The notes beneath the pieces were generated by a model. That model was not told the origin of the DNA. It made no database searches and saw only the letters and a list, made by a program, of their open reading frames with translations. Source: a bacterium (lineage in GTDB: Bacteria; Patescibacteriota; Microgenomatia; UBA1406; GWC2-37-13). Taken from it: a stretch of 39,544 bases of DNA. The stretch lies in assembly GCA_027624795.1 (NCBI GenBank), contig JAQBTX010000003.1:1-39544 (forward strand), read 5' to 3'. This document shows, piece by piece, positions 25,442 to 34,358 of the stretch (positions are counted from its first letter, which is position 1; every line of letters starts with the position of its first letter). A program made the position numbers and the translations under genes.

Positions 25442-28153
25442 ATGTCAAAGTATTTCCCCGAACAATTTGAAGAAAAATGGGCTCAGCAGTGGGTTGCAGA
25501 TGGGTTGTTTCAAAAGACTTTTGATGTAGAAGGTCAAACCTTAGAAAATAAAATGTATCTTCTCTATGCGTTTGCCTACCCATCGGGAAGCGGGCTGCAT
25601 GTGGGGCATGTAGAACCACTTACCGCACTTGACATTATGGCTCGGTATTACCGATCTATAGGTAAAAAGGTATTTTTTCCGGTTGGTTGGGACGCCTTTG
25701 GGGTACCTGCAGAAAACTATGCCATAAAAACCGGGGTTCCCCCCGTACAAACAACCAAAGAGTCTATTGCTACTTTTTCACGGCAAATAAAGCGCATTGG
25801 CATATCATACGATTGGGGAGCAGAGCTGGCAACCTGTCACCCCGGATATTATAAATGGACTCAATGGCTCTTTTTACAGCTTTATAAAAAAGGTCTTGCA
25901 TATAAAAAAGATGCACCAGTCAATTGGTGCCCGAGCTGTCAAACCGTACTTGCCAATGAACAGGTAGTTGAAGGTAAGTGTGAACGCTGCGGAACTGATG
26001 TAATTCAAAAAAAGATGGATCAATGGTTTTTCAAAATTACCCAGTACAAAGATGAGCTCATTTCAGGACTTGACCAAGTAGATTGGCCCAAAGCCACCAA
26101 ACAACAACAGATTAACTGGATTGGGAAGAGTGAAGGCGCTCTTATAAAGTTTGAGCTGTGTCATTCTGATCCCGACGTTATGTCGGGAGAAGAATCCAGA
26201 AAAGACATGGATCCTTCGGTTTCACCTCAGGATGACACTGGAGAAATTAAAGTTTTTACGACCGCGCATGATACCATATATGGCGCGACATTTTTGGTCG
26301 TCGCGCCAGAACATGAGATTATCAATGAAATCCTAAATCCCAAATCCGAAATCCTAAATAATACTCAAATATCAAATGATCAAATTCAATTAATCGAACA
26401 ATACATTAATCAAGCCAAGTCTAAAACAGAAGAGGAACGATTGATTAATAAAGAAAAAACCGGTGTTTTTTCAGGTCTTTATGCTTTTAATCCAGCTTCA
26501 CAAAAAGAAATTCCTATTTGGATTGCAGACTATGTACTAGCTCAATATGGTACGGGCGCTATAATGGCTGTACCAGGGAGTGATGAGCGTGACAATCAGT
26601 TTGCTAAGAAATTTGAGCTCCCCATCACCTATGTCGCTCAAAAAAATGGTAGTTCTGACAAAGATAAATTCATCAGTTTTTCAAATGAGATTAAAGTAAA
26701 TCCATCTCAATATATGCTAATAAACTCAGGTGAATTTAATGGACAGGACTTTACAGAAGGACGTGAAGGCATCATGAAAAAGCTAGAAGACATGGGTGTT
26801 GCTAAACGAGAAACTACGTACAAACTCCGTGATTGGCTTATATCCCGACAACGTTATTGGGGAGCTCCGATACCCATTGTTTATGACCCAGAAGGAAAAG
26901 CTCATATGGTCAAAGAAGAACATTTACCGTGGATGTTACCTACGGACGTAGATTTTAAACCAACCGGCGAAAGTCCTTTACGACTATCGAAAGAATTTAA
27001 AGAGCGAGTAGAGAAGTTGTATGGGAAAGGGTGGACCCCAGAATATGACACCATGGATACATTTGTGGATTCATCATGGTATTACCTTCGCTACACTGAT
27101 CCTCGAAATGAGAATGAATTTGCACGGACGGATGCCATGAAAAATTGGATGCCGGCAGATTTCTATATGATTGGTCCCGAGCACATTGTACTTCATCTTT
27201 TGTACAGTCGATTTTTTACCAAATTTTTACGTGATGAAGGATATTTGAGCGTGGATGAACCATTTCAAAAAATGCGTCATCAAGGCATGATTCTTGGACC
27301 AGATCACCGAAAGATGAGTAAAAGTAAGGGGAATGTCATAAATCCAGATGACGTGATGAAAGAGTATGGCGCTGACACCTTACGGTTATATGAAATGTTT
27401 TTAGGTCCTATAGATCAAGATAAGCCATGGAGTGTAGAAAGTGTTCAGGGGCAATATAGGTTTTTAAAACGGGCGTGGAGTTTGTTTGAGTCATTACCAC
27501 CCCGTCCTCGACAGGAAGTCGAGTCCACCCCTCCTTATAAAGGCGGGGAGTCAAAATTTGAGAAAGCTCTCCTCCTTCCTAAGGAGGAGTATTCCCGACG
27601 TAACGTCGGAGACCCCCTTTCTGAAGGGGGAACTAAGAAAGATCTCCCTTTTGAAGGGAGTACCCGAAGGGGGAGGGATGTTTCTCAACTTCTTCATAAA
27701 ACTATAAAGAAAGTGGGATCAGATATAGAACAGCTCAAATTTAATACTGCTATTTCGGCAATGATGGAGCTCCTCAACAAGATTGAGGCAGAATTAAGAA
27801 TGAAGAATTACGAATTACGAATTGAAGATGCCAAGAAGTTTTTAAAGATTCTTTCACCTTTTGCGCCCTTTATGACCGAAGAGATATGGCGTAATCAATT
27901 AGGTGAAAAAGAATCGATTCATACAGCACCATGGCCAGAAGTTGACGAATCACTATTGGTAGAATCTACCATAACGATCCCTGTTCAGGTGAACGGAAAA
28001 GTACGCGGACGGGTAGTAATTGGAATAGGCGACGATGAAGAAAGTGTGGTTGCTGCAGCAATGCAAGATGAAACCATCATTGCGTTTATCCCCGAGAAAA
28101 AATATAAGAAAATTATATATGTGAAGGGGAAGATCTTAAACATCATTGTCTAA
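25442..28153 (+). CDS. leuS: Leucyl-tRNA synthetase (bacterial type) with four repeat-derived insertions
   Basis: 'YPSGSGLHVGHVEPLTALDIMARY', 'WCPSCQTVLANEQVVEGKCERCG', 'MAVPGSDERDNQFA', 'KMSKSKGNVINPDDVM'. Confidence 0.96.
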   Translation: MSKYFPEQFEEKWAQQWVADGLFQKTFDVEGQTLENKMYLLYAFAYPSGSGLHVGHVEPLTALDIMARYYRSIGKKVFFPVGWDAFGVPAENYAIKTGVPPVQTTKESIATFSRQIKRIGISYDWGAELATCHPGYYKWTQWLFLQLYKKGLAYKKDAPVNWCPSCQTVLANEQVVEGKCERCGTDVIQKKMDQWFFKITQYKDELISGLDQVDWPKATKQQQINWIGKSEGALIKFELCHSDPDVMSGEESRKDMDPSVSPQDDTGEIKVFTTAHDTIYGATFLVVAPEHEIINEILNPKSEILNNTQISNDQIQLIEQYINQAKSKTEEERLINKEKTGVFSGLYAFNPASQKEIPIWIADYVLAQYGTGAIMAVPGSDERDNQFAKKFELPITYVAQKNGSSDKDKFISFSNEIKVNPSQYMLINSGEFNGQDFTEGREGIMKKLEDMGVAKRETTYKLRDWLISRQRYWGAPIPIVYDPEGKAHMVKEEHLPWMLPTDVDFKPTGESPLRLSKEFKERVEKLYGKGWTPEYDTMDTFVDSSWYYLRYTDPRNENEFARTDAMKNWMPADFYMIGPEHIVLHLLYSRFFTKFLRDEGYLSVDEPFQKMRHQGMILGPDHRKMSKSKGNVINPDDVMKEYGADTLRLYEMFLGPIDQDKPWSVESVQGQYRFLKRAWSLFESLPPRPRQEVESTPPYKGGESKFEKALLLPKEEYSRRNVGDPLSEGGTKKDLPFEGSTRRGRDVSQLLHKTIKKVGSDIEQLKFNTAISAMMELLNKIEAELRMKNYELRIEDAKKFLKILSPFAPFMTEEIWRNQLGEKESIHTAPWPEVDESLLVESTITIPVQVNGKVRGRVVIGIGDDEESVVAAAMQDETIIAFIPEKKYKKIIYVKGKILNIIV
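26157..26245. repeat. Family A repeat inside leuS
   Basis: 'tgtcattctgatcccgacgttatgtcgggagaagaatcc...gatccttcggtttcacctcaggatgacac'; encodes 'CHSDPDVMSGEESRKDMDPSVSPQDDTG'. Confidence 0.9.
26325..26395. repeat. Family B repeat inside leuS
   Basis: 'gaaatcctaaatcccaaatccgaaatcctaaataatactcaaatatcaaatgatcaaattcaatta'; encodes 'EILNPKSEILNNTQISNDQIQL'. Confidence 0.88.
27500..27685. repeat. Family C repeat inside leuS
   Basis: 'ccccgtcctcgacaggaagtcgagtccacccctccttataaaggcggggagtc...ctccttcctaaggaggagtattcccgacgtaacgtcggagaccccctttctgaagggggaac...'; several hairpins. Confidence 0.85.
27792..27829. repeat. Short repeat inside leuS encoding 'ELRMKNYELRIED'
   Basis: 'gaattaagaatgaagaattacgaattacgaattgaag' has an internal near-tandem 'gaattacgaattacgaatt'; absent from the canonical LeuRS pattern. 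Confidence 0.55.
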
Positions 28154-28194
28154 TCCCCTTCAGGGTCTCATTCCCTGACATTGTGCGTCGGATG

Positions 28195-28256
28195 ATTGTC
28201 ATTCCCGTGAAAACGGGAATCCAGACTGGATCCCGCATCAAGTGCGGGATGACAGA
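28195..28256. repeat. Family A dispersed repeat (intergenic)
   Basis: 'tgtcattcccgtgaaaacgggaatccagactggatcccgcatcaagtgcgggatgacag', two hairpins. Confidence 0.85.
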
Positions 28257-28292
28257 AGATACCCCGATGCTTTACGTTGGGGAATAATAATG

Positions 28293-28364
28293 TGGGCCCT
28301 GCGGGATTCGAACCCGCAACCAATAGCTTAAAAGGCTACTGCTCTACCATTGAGCTAAAGGCCC
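28293..28364 (-). tRNA. tRNA-Lys (UUU)
   Basis: Cloverleaf GGGCCTT...GTAGC-CTTTTAA-GCTAT...GCGGG-TTCGAAT-CCCGC-AGGGCCC-A. Confidence 0.95.
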
Positions 28365-28396
28365 AGAAAGACAATTGTAACAATTATACCTTACCA

Positions 28397-29677
28397 ATGC
28401 AATACAACAGTCACATTCTAGAAAACAAACTCCGAACGATATATATCGACACTGATTCGTTTCCAAGTTTTACGGCATTACTTTTAGTGAATGTTGGATC
28501 ACGAGACGAATCCGCTTCCCTCAGTGGCATGTCTCACTTTGTAGAGCACATGACGTTTAAGGGATCAAAAAAATACCCCACAGCTTTTGACATATCTTCT
28601 GAAATCGAAGGAATTGGTGCAGTAGTCAACGCATATACTTCAAAAGATCACACGGGATATTGGGTGAAAGCTCCCATACATCAGGCAGAAAAGGTAATAG
28701 ACGTAATGGCTGATATGATACTGCATTCGAAACTATTAAATGAAGAAATGGATCGAGAAAAGCAGGTGATTATAGAAGAGATAAATATGTATGAAGATAT
28801 GCCCGCTCGAAAAGTTTCCGATATATTTGATGAAGTACTTTTTAAAGGAAGCTCTATGGCACGAGATATTGCCGGAACGCCTAAAACAGTCTCAAGCTTC
28901 ACCCAAGCACAGGTGAAGTCATTTATGAGTACCCATTATCATCCAGAATCTTCACTCCTTGTCATTTCAGGGGGCATAAACAATCATGTAGATGAGCTAA
29001 AATCAAAAATCAACAGTGCGTTTGGTAGGTGGAAACAAGGTAAAAAATACGAACGTTCTGAAATAAGCGTTGTGCAATCTGAGCCAAATCTACATATTCA
29101 TACCAAAGAGACTGAGCAATCCCATGTGTGTTTGGGATTTAGAGCATTTAGTTATAATGATAAGCGAAGATACGCGCTTACGGTCCTTTCTGCCATATTG
29201 GGCGGGGGCATGTCTTCCCGTATGTTTATACAAGTTCGAGAACGGTTGGGACTCTGTTATTATATTTCTACCGGTCGTGAATTATATGAAGATACTGGAT
29301 ATATCGTAACTCAAGCTGGAGTAAAAAATGATATTCAGACCATGCAGAAAGCCTTAAGGGCAATGTACAAAGAGCATTCATCGTTGGCTAACGGTGAGGT
29401 AACAACTACCGAGCTGACTCGAGCAAAAGAACTTCTCAAAGGGCGACTGATACTCTCTTTGGAGGATTCACACAGTATGGCATCGTTTATAGCAGGACAA
29501 ATTCAAATGAGAGGGGACTACCTCACCCCAGAGGAAATTCTTAACCATATTGATGCGGTTTCTGAAAGTGATATTACGAGCCTTGCAAAAGAATTATTTA
29601 CCCCAAATAATATGACTATAACGGCAATCGGTCCCCTTGCTACCAAAGATATCAACCTTGCTGATGTGCTATCATAA
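28397..29677 (+). CDS. M16 family zinc peptidase (processing-peptidase-like)
   Basis: HxxEH in 'MSHFVEHMTFKGSKKYPTAFDISSEIEGIGAVVNAYTSKDHTGYW'. Start at MQYNSHIL, because the upstream ORF part is antisense to the tRNA. Confidence 0.93.
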   Translation: MQYNSHILENKLRTIYIDTDSFPSFTALLLVNVGSRDESASLSGMSHFVEHMTFKGSKKYPTAFDISSEIEGIGAVVNAYTSKDHTGYWVKAPIHQAEKVIDVMADMILHSKLLNEEMDREKQVIIEEINMYEDMPARKVSDIFDEVLFKGSSMARDIAGTPKTVSSFTQAQVKSFMSTHYHPESSLLVISGGINNHVDELKSKINSAFGRWKQGKKYERSEISVVQSEPNLHIHTKETEQSHVCLGFRAFSYNDKRRYALTVLSAILGGGMSSRMFIQVRERLGLCYYISTGRELYEDTGYIVTQAGVKNDIQTMQKALRAMYKEHSSLANGEVTTTELTRAKELLKGRLILSLEDSHSMASFIAGQIQMRGDYLTPEEILNHIDAVSESDITSLAKELFTPNNMTITAIGPLATKDINLADVLS

Positions 29678-29680
29678 AGG

Positions 29681-30475
29681 ATGCTTATACTCATTTGGCT
29701 ATTTATTATTGGATTATTTATTGGATCTTTCTTAAATGTATTAGCCGATAGACTCCCTCGGGGTGAAACAATTCTTGGACGAAGTAAATGTGAATCATGT
29801 AAGCATGTATTGGCATGGAATGACCTCATTCCCGTCATTTCTTACTTGAGCCTTCATGGGAAATGTAGGTATTGTAAAAAGATATTCTCATCTGAATATA
29901 TGTGGGCAGAAATTGGTACGGGCGTGATGTTTTCACTAACCTGGTATTTATCTGAGCTTAATCATTTTCAACTGAGTCAGTCGGTTATATCCCTTGGACT
30001 CATATCAGCGCTGATCGTCATGTTTCTTGCAGATATGCGATACAAGATCATCCCTGATAGTATGCAAGTGGCATTTGGGCTCTTGGCTGTTTTGATGCAT
30101 TCTCTTTCTTTTATTCGAGGAGATATTGAGACTTCAATATATGTACAGCGGTTTGGCAAGATGCTTTTAGATGGAATTATTGTCATGGGACCACTCCTTT
30201 TAATTTTTCTCATTACGAGGGGAAAGGGTATGGGATTTGGAGATGTGAAGTATAGCTTTGTCCTTGGACTTTTGCTGGGAATGTGGAATGGATTCATAGC
30301 ATTATATATGTCATTTGTGTTGGGAGGAATAATAGGAGTTTACTTGCTCTTTGTAAAAAAAATGGACCGGAAAAAATCCATCCCCTTTGGCCCGTATCTC
30401 TTTATTGGTACATACATAATGTATTTTTTTGAAACCGATATTCTCCTTTTTATTCAACGAATCTATGGGTTTTGA
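29681..30475 (+). CDS. pilD: Type IV prepilin peptidase (A24)
   Basis: 'GSFLNVLADRLPRGE', CxxC...CxxC, 'FLADMRYKIIPDSMQ', 'GMGFGDVKYSFVLGLLLG'. Confidence 0.92.
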   Translation: MLILIWLFIIGLFIGSFLNVLADRLPRGETILGRSKCESCKHVLAWNDLIPVISYLSLHGKCRYCKKIFSSEYMWAEIGTGVMFSLTWYLSELNHFQLSQSVISLGLISALIVMFLADMRYKIIPDSMQVAFGLLAVLMHSLSFIRGDIETSIYVQRFGKMLLDGIIVMGPLLLIFLITRGKGMGFGDVKYSFVLGLLLGMWNGFIALYMSFVLGGIIGVYLLFVKKMDRKKSIPFGPYLFIGTYIMYFFETDILLFIQRIYGF

Positions 30476-30515
30476 TATGTTAAAATTGGTTATCAATTAT
30501 TAATTTCATTATTTC

Positions 30516-31097
30516 ATGAAAGAACAAACACTCGTTATATTTAAACCCGATTCAGTTGCGCGCGGATTAGTAGGAGAAATTACCACTCGATTTGAAAAAG
30601 TTGGGCTTAAAATGGTTGCTGCTAAAATGATGATGGTAAGCCGTGAACTTGCTGACAAACATTATCCAGCGAGCAGGGAAGCATTTATCAATGGCATGGG
30701 CGGCAAAACGCTTGAAAACTATCAAGAGATGGGTATCGACCCGGTAAAAGAGGTAGGAAGTGCTGATCCTCATGAAATTGGCTTGAAGATTCGTGAATGG
30801 TTGGTAGATATGATCATTGCTGGCCCCGTGCTTGCTGTTGTTCTTGAGGGACCTCATGCCGTAGAGCTCGTGCGTAAGATGGTAGGACATACCCTTCCCA
30901 TAAAGTCTGCGCCAGGCACCATTCGTGGCGATTACTCATTTGATTCTTCAGCGTTAGCAAATGAAGGAAGGCGACCTATAAAAAATCTCCTTCATGCATC
31001 AGGCGAGCTTGAAGAAGCCAAATATGAAGTGAATTTATGGTTTACATCCCAAGAAATTATGACCTATGAGCTTTCTTCAGAACAAATCATGAAATAA
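30516..31097 (+). CDS. ndk: Nucleoside diphosphate kinase
   Basis: 'EQTLVIFKPDSVARGLVGEITTRFEKVGLKMVAAKM...APGTIRGDYSFDSS...NLLHASGELEEAKYEVNLWF'. Confidence 0.93.
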   Translation: MKEQTLVIFKPDSVARGLVGEITTRFEKVGLKMVAAKMMMVSRELADKHYPASREAFINGMGGKTLENYQEMGIDPVKEVGSADPHEIGLKIREWLVDMIIAGPVLAVVLEGPHAVELVRKMVGHTLPIKSAPGTIRGDYSFDSSALANEGRRPIKNLLHASGELEEAKYEVNLWFTSQEIMTYELSSEQIMK

Positions 31098-31106
31098 GCA
31101 TAGGGA

Positions 31107-31178
31107 GCCCCTGTAGTTAAACGGACATAACAGTCCCGTCCTAAGGGATAGTTCGGGGTTCGACTCCTCGCGGGGGCA
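31107..31178 (+). tRNA. tRNA-Arg (CCU)
   Basis: GCCCCTG...GTCCC-GTCCTAA-GGGAT...GGGGTTCGACTCCTCG-CGGGGGC-A. Confidence 0.9.
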
Positions 31179-31182
31179 CAGT

Positions 31183-31902
31183 ATGTCAAAACACGACTCT
31201 GACTATTATCGAACACTTATACTTCGTACGATCGGGAACTTTCTGATTTTCTCATCACTTTTCATGATCGGAAAGACGTTCTATCAACCCATTCGAGAAG
31301 AAGTGCGCTATTTTATAAACGAACGTGCTAAAAAAGAGTATATAGTCGCTTTGTCCCAAGAAGAAGGGAAATTACTCATCGAACGCGATTTTAGTCCGTC
31401 CGTGCAAGGTGGATCACTCAAGAAACTTAAAGATGAGCAAAGCGTTGAAGTTATGGTTCCGGTAGATCCGGAGTATAGCTTGGTCATTCCTAAAATTGGT
31501 GCTAATGCGCCTGTCATTCCAAACGTAAATGCCGCTGATCGTGAAGAATACCTCGAAGCATTGAAAAGTGGAGTTGCTCACGCACAAGGTACGGCATTTC
31601 CGGGTGAAGGCGGACACATGTTTCTCTTTGCGCATTCAACTGACTCTCTCTGGAATGTGGGGACGTATAATGCGGTCTTTTATCTGTTATACAAATTAGA
31701 AGAAGGAGATGAAATTAACCTGTTCTACGAAGGGCAACGATACATCTACCGAGTTACCGGTAAGCAAATCATCGATCCATCTGAAGTAGAGTACCTTACT
31801 CGAAAGACAGATAAAGAATTTCTTACGCTTCAAACCTGTTGGCCACCCGGAACTACGCTTAAACGGCAGTTGGTCTTTGCAGAACGGGTGTCGGATTTGT
31901 AG
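31183..31902 (+). CDS. Sortase
   Basis: 'LVIPKIGANAPVIPNV...GEGGHMFLFAHSTDS...TLQTCWPPGTTLKRQLVFAE' (catalytic H and TLxTC). Confidence 0.92.
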   Translation: MSKHDSDYYRTLILRTIGNFLIFSSLFMIGKTFYQPIREEVRYFINERAKKEYIVALSQEEGKLLIERDFSPSVQGGSLKKLKDEQSVEVMVPVDPEYSLVIPKIGANAPVIPNVNAADREEYLEALKSGVAHAQGTAFPGEGGHMFLFAHSTDSLWNVGTYNAVFYLLYKLEEGDEINLFYEGQRYIYRVTGKQIIDPSEVEYLTRKTDKEFLTLQTCWPPGTTLKRQLVFAERVSDL

Positions 31903-31907
31903 TGCTT

Positions 31908-32000
31908 GTCATACTCACCACGATATGATTTACTGTCATCCTCGCGGAGGCGGGGATCCATAAAGAGAGCCTGGATCCCGCATCAAGTGCGGGATGACAA
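31908..32000. repeat. Family A dispersed repeat (intergenic)
   Basis: 'tgtcatcctcgcggaggcggggatcc...tggatcccgcatcaagtgcgggatgacaag'. Confidence 0.85.
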
Positions 32001-32004
32001 GAGC

Positions 32005-33219
32005 TTACCGTATTCCAACAGAATATAAATCTCCATACTCATTGAGTTGGGGATTCAGATTTATGACCACGATCAAGTTCCAATCCGGTGATATGCCAAA
32101 AAATGAATTATCATAGGGTCCTGCATATACGATTTCCTTATTGGTCCCGTCATACTGAATCATTACAATTGCTCCTTCTTCTTGAACTGCCACATAGTCA
32201 CTGGTTGGATACCACTTTACACTCTTCTGATTATCTGCTTCTATGGGAATACGGAAGTTTTTGTCTTCTTTTTTATCATATATATACATGGCTCCTGCCT
32301 GTACATCACGCTCTTCTTGTGTTTGATTGGCACCTATAAGCGGTGGATTTATAACAAGCGGCAGAGTTCCATCTTCCTCAGCAATATATAAAACCTTTTT
32401 TTCATCGGGAGACAATGAGATGATTTGAAATGAATCTGAAGCGATCTTTTCAAGTTCGGGTGGGAATGTTTCTATAATTTTAGTAATTTCAATATCTCGT
32501 TCTTCTTTCCAGGCAGCCAAAATATTGTCACGAGATGAAGTAACCTCAATAAGGTCTCCGTTTTCTTGATCTAAGGAAATGAGGTATGAAACAGTGGTTT
32601 CGTCTTCACGCACAAAATTCAAGATGCTTTGCTTATGGTTTGGGTCAAAATCAGCAGTTACATTGCTCATATCTAGATCTTGCGGAAGAATAGAGGCCAA
32701 CATCAAAAGCTTGAGAGGGGGGAATATCACCGCGGGTCTGTTGGATGGCTCAAATAAATACACTCCATCTTTTTCAATATCCCCAGTTTTACTCATTACT
32801 ATAATCTTGTCTGTATTTTCTATTGAGAGAACCGTCAATATGCCTAAATTCGTAAGGGGGGTGAGAGATGGATTTTTGGAAAAGAGAATGGCATTCAAGC
32901 TCATCACTATTTCACCTTTGAGCGATACATCCTTCTTCCAACTGGTGTAACCTTCTTTTCGAACCTCAACGCTATAGTGGCCATAAGGAAGGGTTAGATT
33001 TTCATCGGTTGCACCTACCAGCTCATCATCTATGAATACCGATGCTGGCTTTGGGTTTGAAGTGACTGAAAGGATTCCCGTTGACGATATAGTTCGTTCT
33101 TCTATGTTAAATCGGTAACCTCGTGCATAGGCAATTACGCTCATGAGTACCAAGATGAAGATTACTCCAATAATGATGCGGGGAACTATATTTTTTGTGG
33201 TGTCAATTATTATTTTCAT
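32005..33219 (-). CDS. PEGA-domain membrane protein with beta-propeller-like C-terminal region
   Basis: N-terminal TM and PEGA 'GILSVTSNPKPASVFIDDELVGATDENLTLPYGHYSVEVRKEGYTSWKKDVSL'. Confidence 0.75.
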   Translation of the reverse strand: MKIIIDTTKNIVPRIIIGVIFILVLMSVIAYARGYRFNIEERTISSTGILSVTSNPKPASVFIDDELVGATDENLTLPYGHYSVEVRKEGYTSWKKDVSLKGEIVMSLNAILFSKNPSLTPLTNLGILTVLSIENTDKIIVMSKTGDIEKDGVYLFEPSNRPAVIFPPLKLLMLASILPQDLDMSNVTADFDPNHKQSILNFVREDETTVSYLISLDQENGDLIEVTSSRDNILAAWKEERDIEITKIIETFPPELEKIASDSFQIISLSPDEKKVLYIAEEDGTLPLVINPPLIGANQTQEERDVQAGAMYIYDKKEDKNFRIPIEADNQKSVKWYPTSDYVAVQEEGAIVMIQYDGTNKEIVYAGPYDNSFFGISPDWNLIVVINLNPQLNEYGDLYSVGIR

Positions 33220-33227
33220 GGTTTAGT

Positions 33228-33290
33228 TATGTCATCCCGACCAAAGTGGAGGGATCCCTCGACTTCGTTCTACTCCGCTCGGGATGACGA
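33228..33290. repeat. Family A dispersed repeat between divergent genes
   Basis: 'tgtcatcccgaccaaagtggagggatccctcgacttcgttctactccgctcgggatgacga'. Confidence 0.85.
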
Positions 33291-33338
33291 TGCCTATCTA
33301 CAGGGCATCGTCATATTATACAATAGGAAGTAATACAT

Positions 33339-34358
33339 ATGTTTTTTAATAGAAAGATAGGAATTGATCTGGGAACTGCAAATACGCTCGTATATGTTGC
33401 CGGCAAAGGAATCGTATTAAACGAACCTACGGTGGTGGCATATTCCAAGGACGACAAGTCGGTATTGGCGGTGGGGGAAGATGCGCGGGAAATGCTTGGT
33501 CGCACCCCTGGCTCAATTATCGCAGCCCGCCCCATGAAGGAAGGAGTCATAGCTGATTTCACCACAACCTCCGCCATGATTACATATTATATGCGTAAGG
33601 CTTTGGAAGGGCGTGTATTTTGGCCAGAAGTTATGATTTCTATTCCAGGAGGTTCATCTCAGGTAGAAAAACGAGCTGTGGTAGCAGCTTGTAAAAAGGC
33701 GGGAGCAGGTGACGTATACCTTATTGAGGAGCCCCTTGCTGCGGCAATTGGAGCGCGGATACCCATATCGCAACCATCTGGACACATGATTGTAAATATT
33801 GGGGGCGGCACGGCAGAAATTGGTATATTATCGCTTGGTCAATTGGTGGTATTCAAAACAGTTCGTACTGCAGGTAATAAACTCGATGAATCCATACTCG
33901 AACACATGCGAAAAAAGCACAACTTGCATATCGGTGAGCGCACGGCAGAAGATATAAAAATGAAAATAGGAAATGCACATGTAAAAGATATTGTAGAAAA
34001 AGAAGAAGTAATAGAGATAATGATGGAAGTAAAGGGCCGTGATACACAAACAGGGTTACCCCGGGTCATGAGTGTAGGTGAAGTAAGCATAAATGAAGCA
34101 GTTGCCAAACCTATGAAACTCATTATTGAAGGTGTAAAGGAAGTTCTGAGTCAAGCTCCTCCTGAACTTGCAGCTGACATAGTTGAAAAAGGAATCGTAT
34201 TATCGGGAGGAACATCGATGCTTAAAAATATCGACAAATATGTAACCTATTACACCGGTGTGCCTTCATTTATAGTTGAGGAGCCACTGTTTTGTGTGAT
34301 CCGAGGAATTGGCATGGCAATAGAGAATTTAGACAGTTACAAGAAGGCAATTCGGTAA
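33339..34358 (+). CDS. mreB: Rod shape-determining protein MreB
   Basis: 'RKIGIDLGTANTLVYVAGKGIVLNEPTVVAY...IVNIGGGTAEIGILSLG...IVLSGGTSMLKNIDKY'. AGGAAG lies 8 nt before the ATG. Confidence 0.97.
   Translation: MFFNRKIGIDLGTANTLVYVAGKGIVLNEPTVVAYSKDDKSVLAVGEDAREMLGRTPGSIIAARPMKEGVIADFTTTSAMITYYMRKALEGRVFWPEVMISIPGGSSQVEKRAVVAACKKAGAGDVYLIEEPLAAAIGARIPISQPSGHMIVNIGGGTAEIGILSLGQLVVFKTVRTAGNKLDESILEHMRKKHNLHIGERTAEDIKMKIGNAHVKDIVEKEEVIEIMMEVKGRDTQTGLPRVMSVGEVSINEAVAKPMKLIIEGVKEVLSQAPPELAADIVEKGIVLSGGTSMLKNIDKYVTYYTGVPSFIVEEPLFCVIRGIGMAIENLDSYKKAIR

Noticed and set aside
28277-28396. N-terminal 40 aa of the M16 ORF ('GPAGFEPATNSLKGYCSTIELKAQ')
   Set aside because: Antisense translation of tRNA-Lys, a common artefact. 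The real start is ATG 28397.
30516-31097. NDK longer than usual as a repeat insertion
   Set aside because: The extra sequence has no DNA similarity to the repeat families and NDKs of this length occur naturally.
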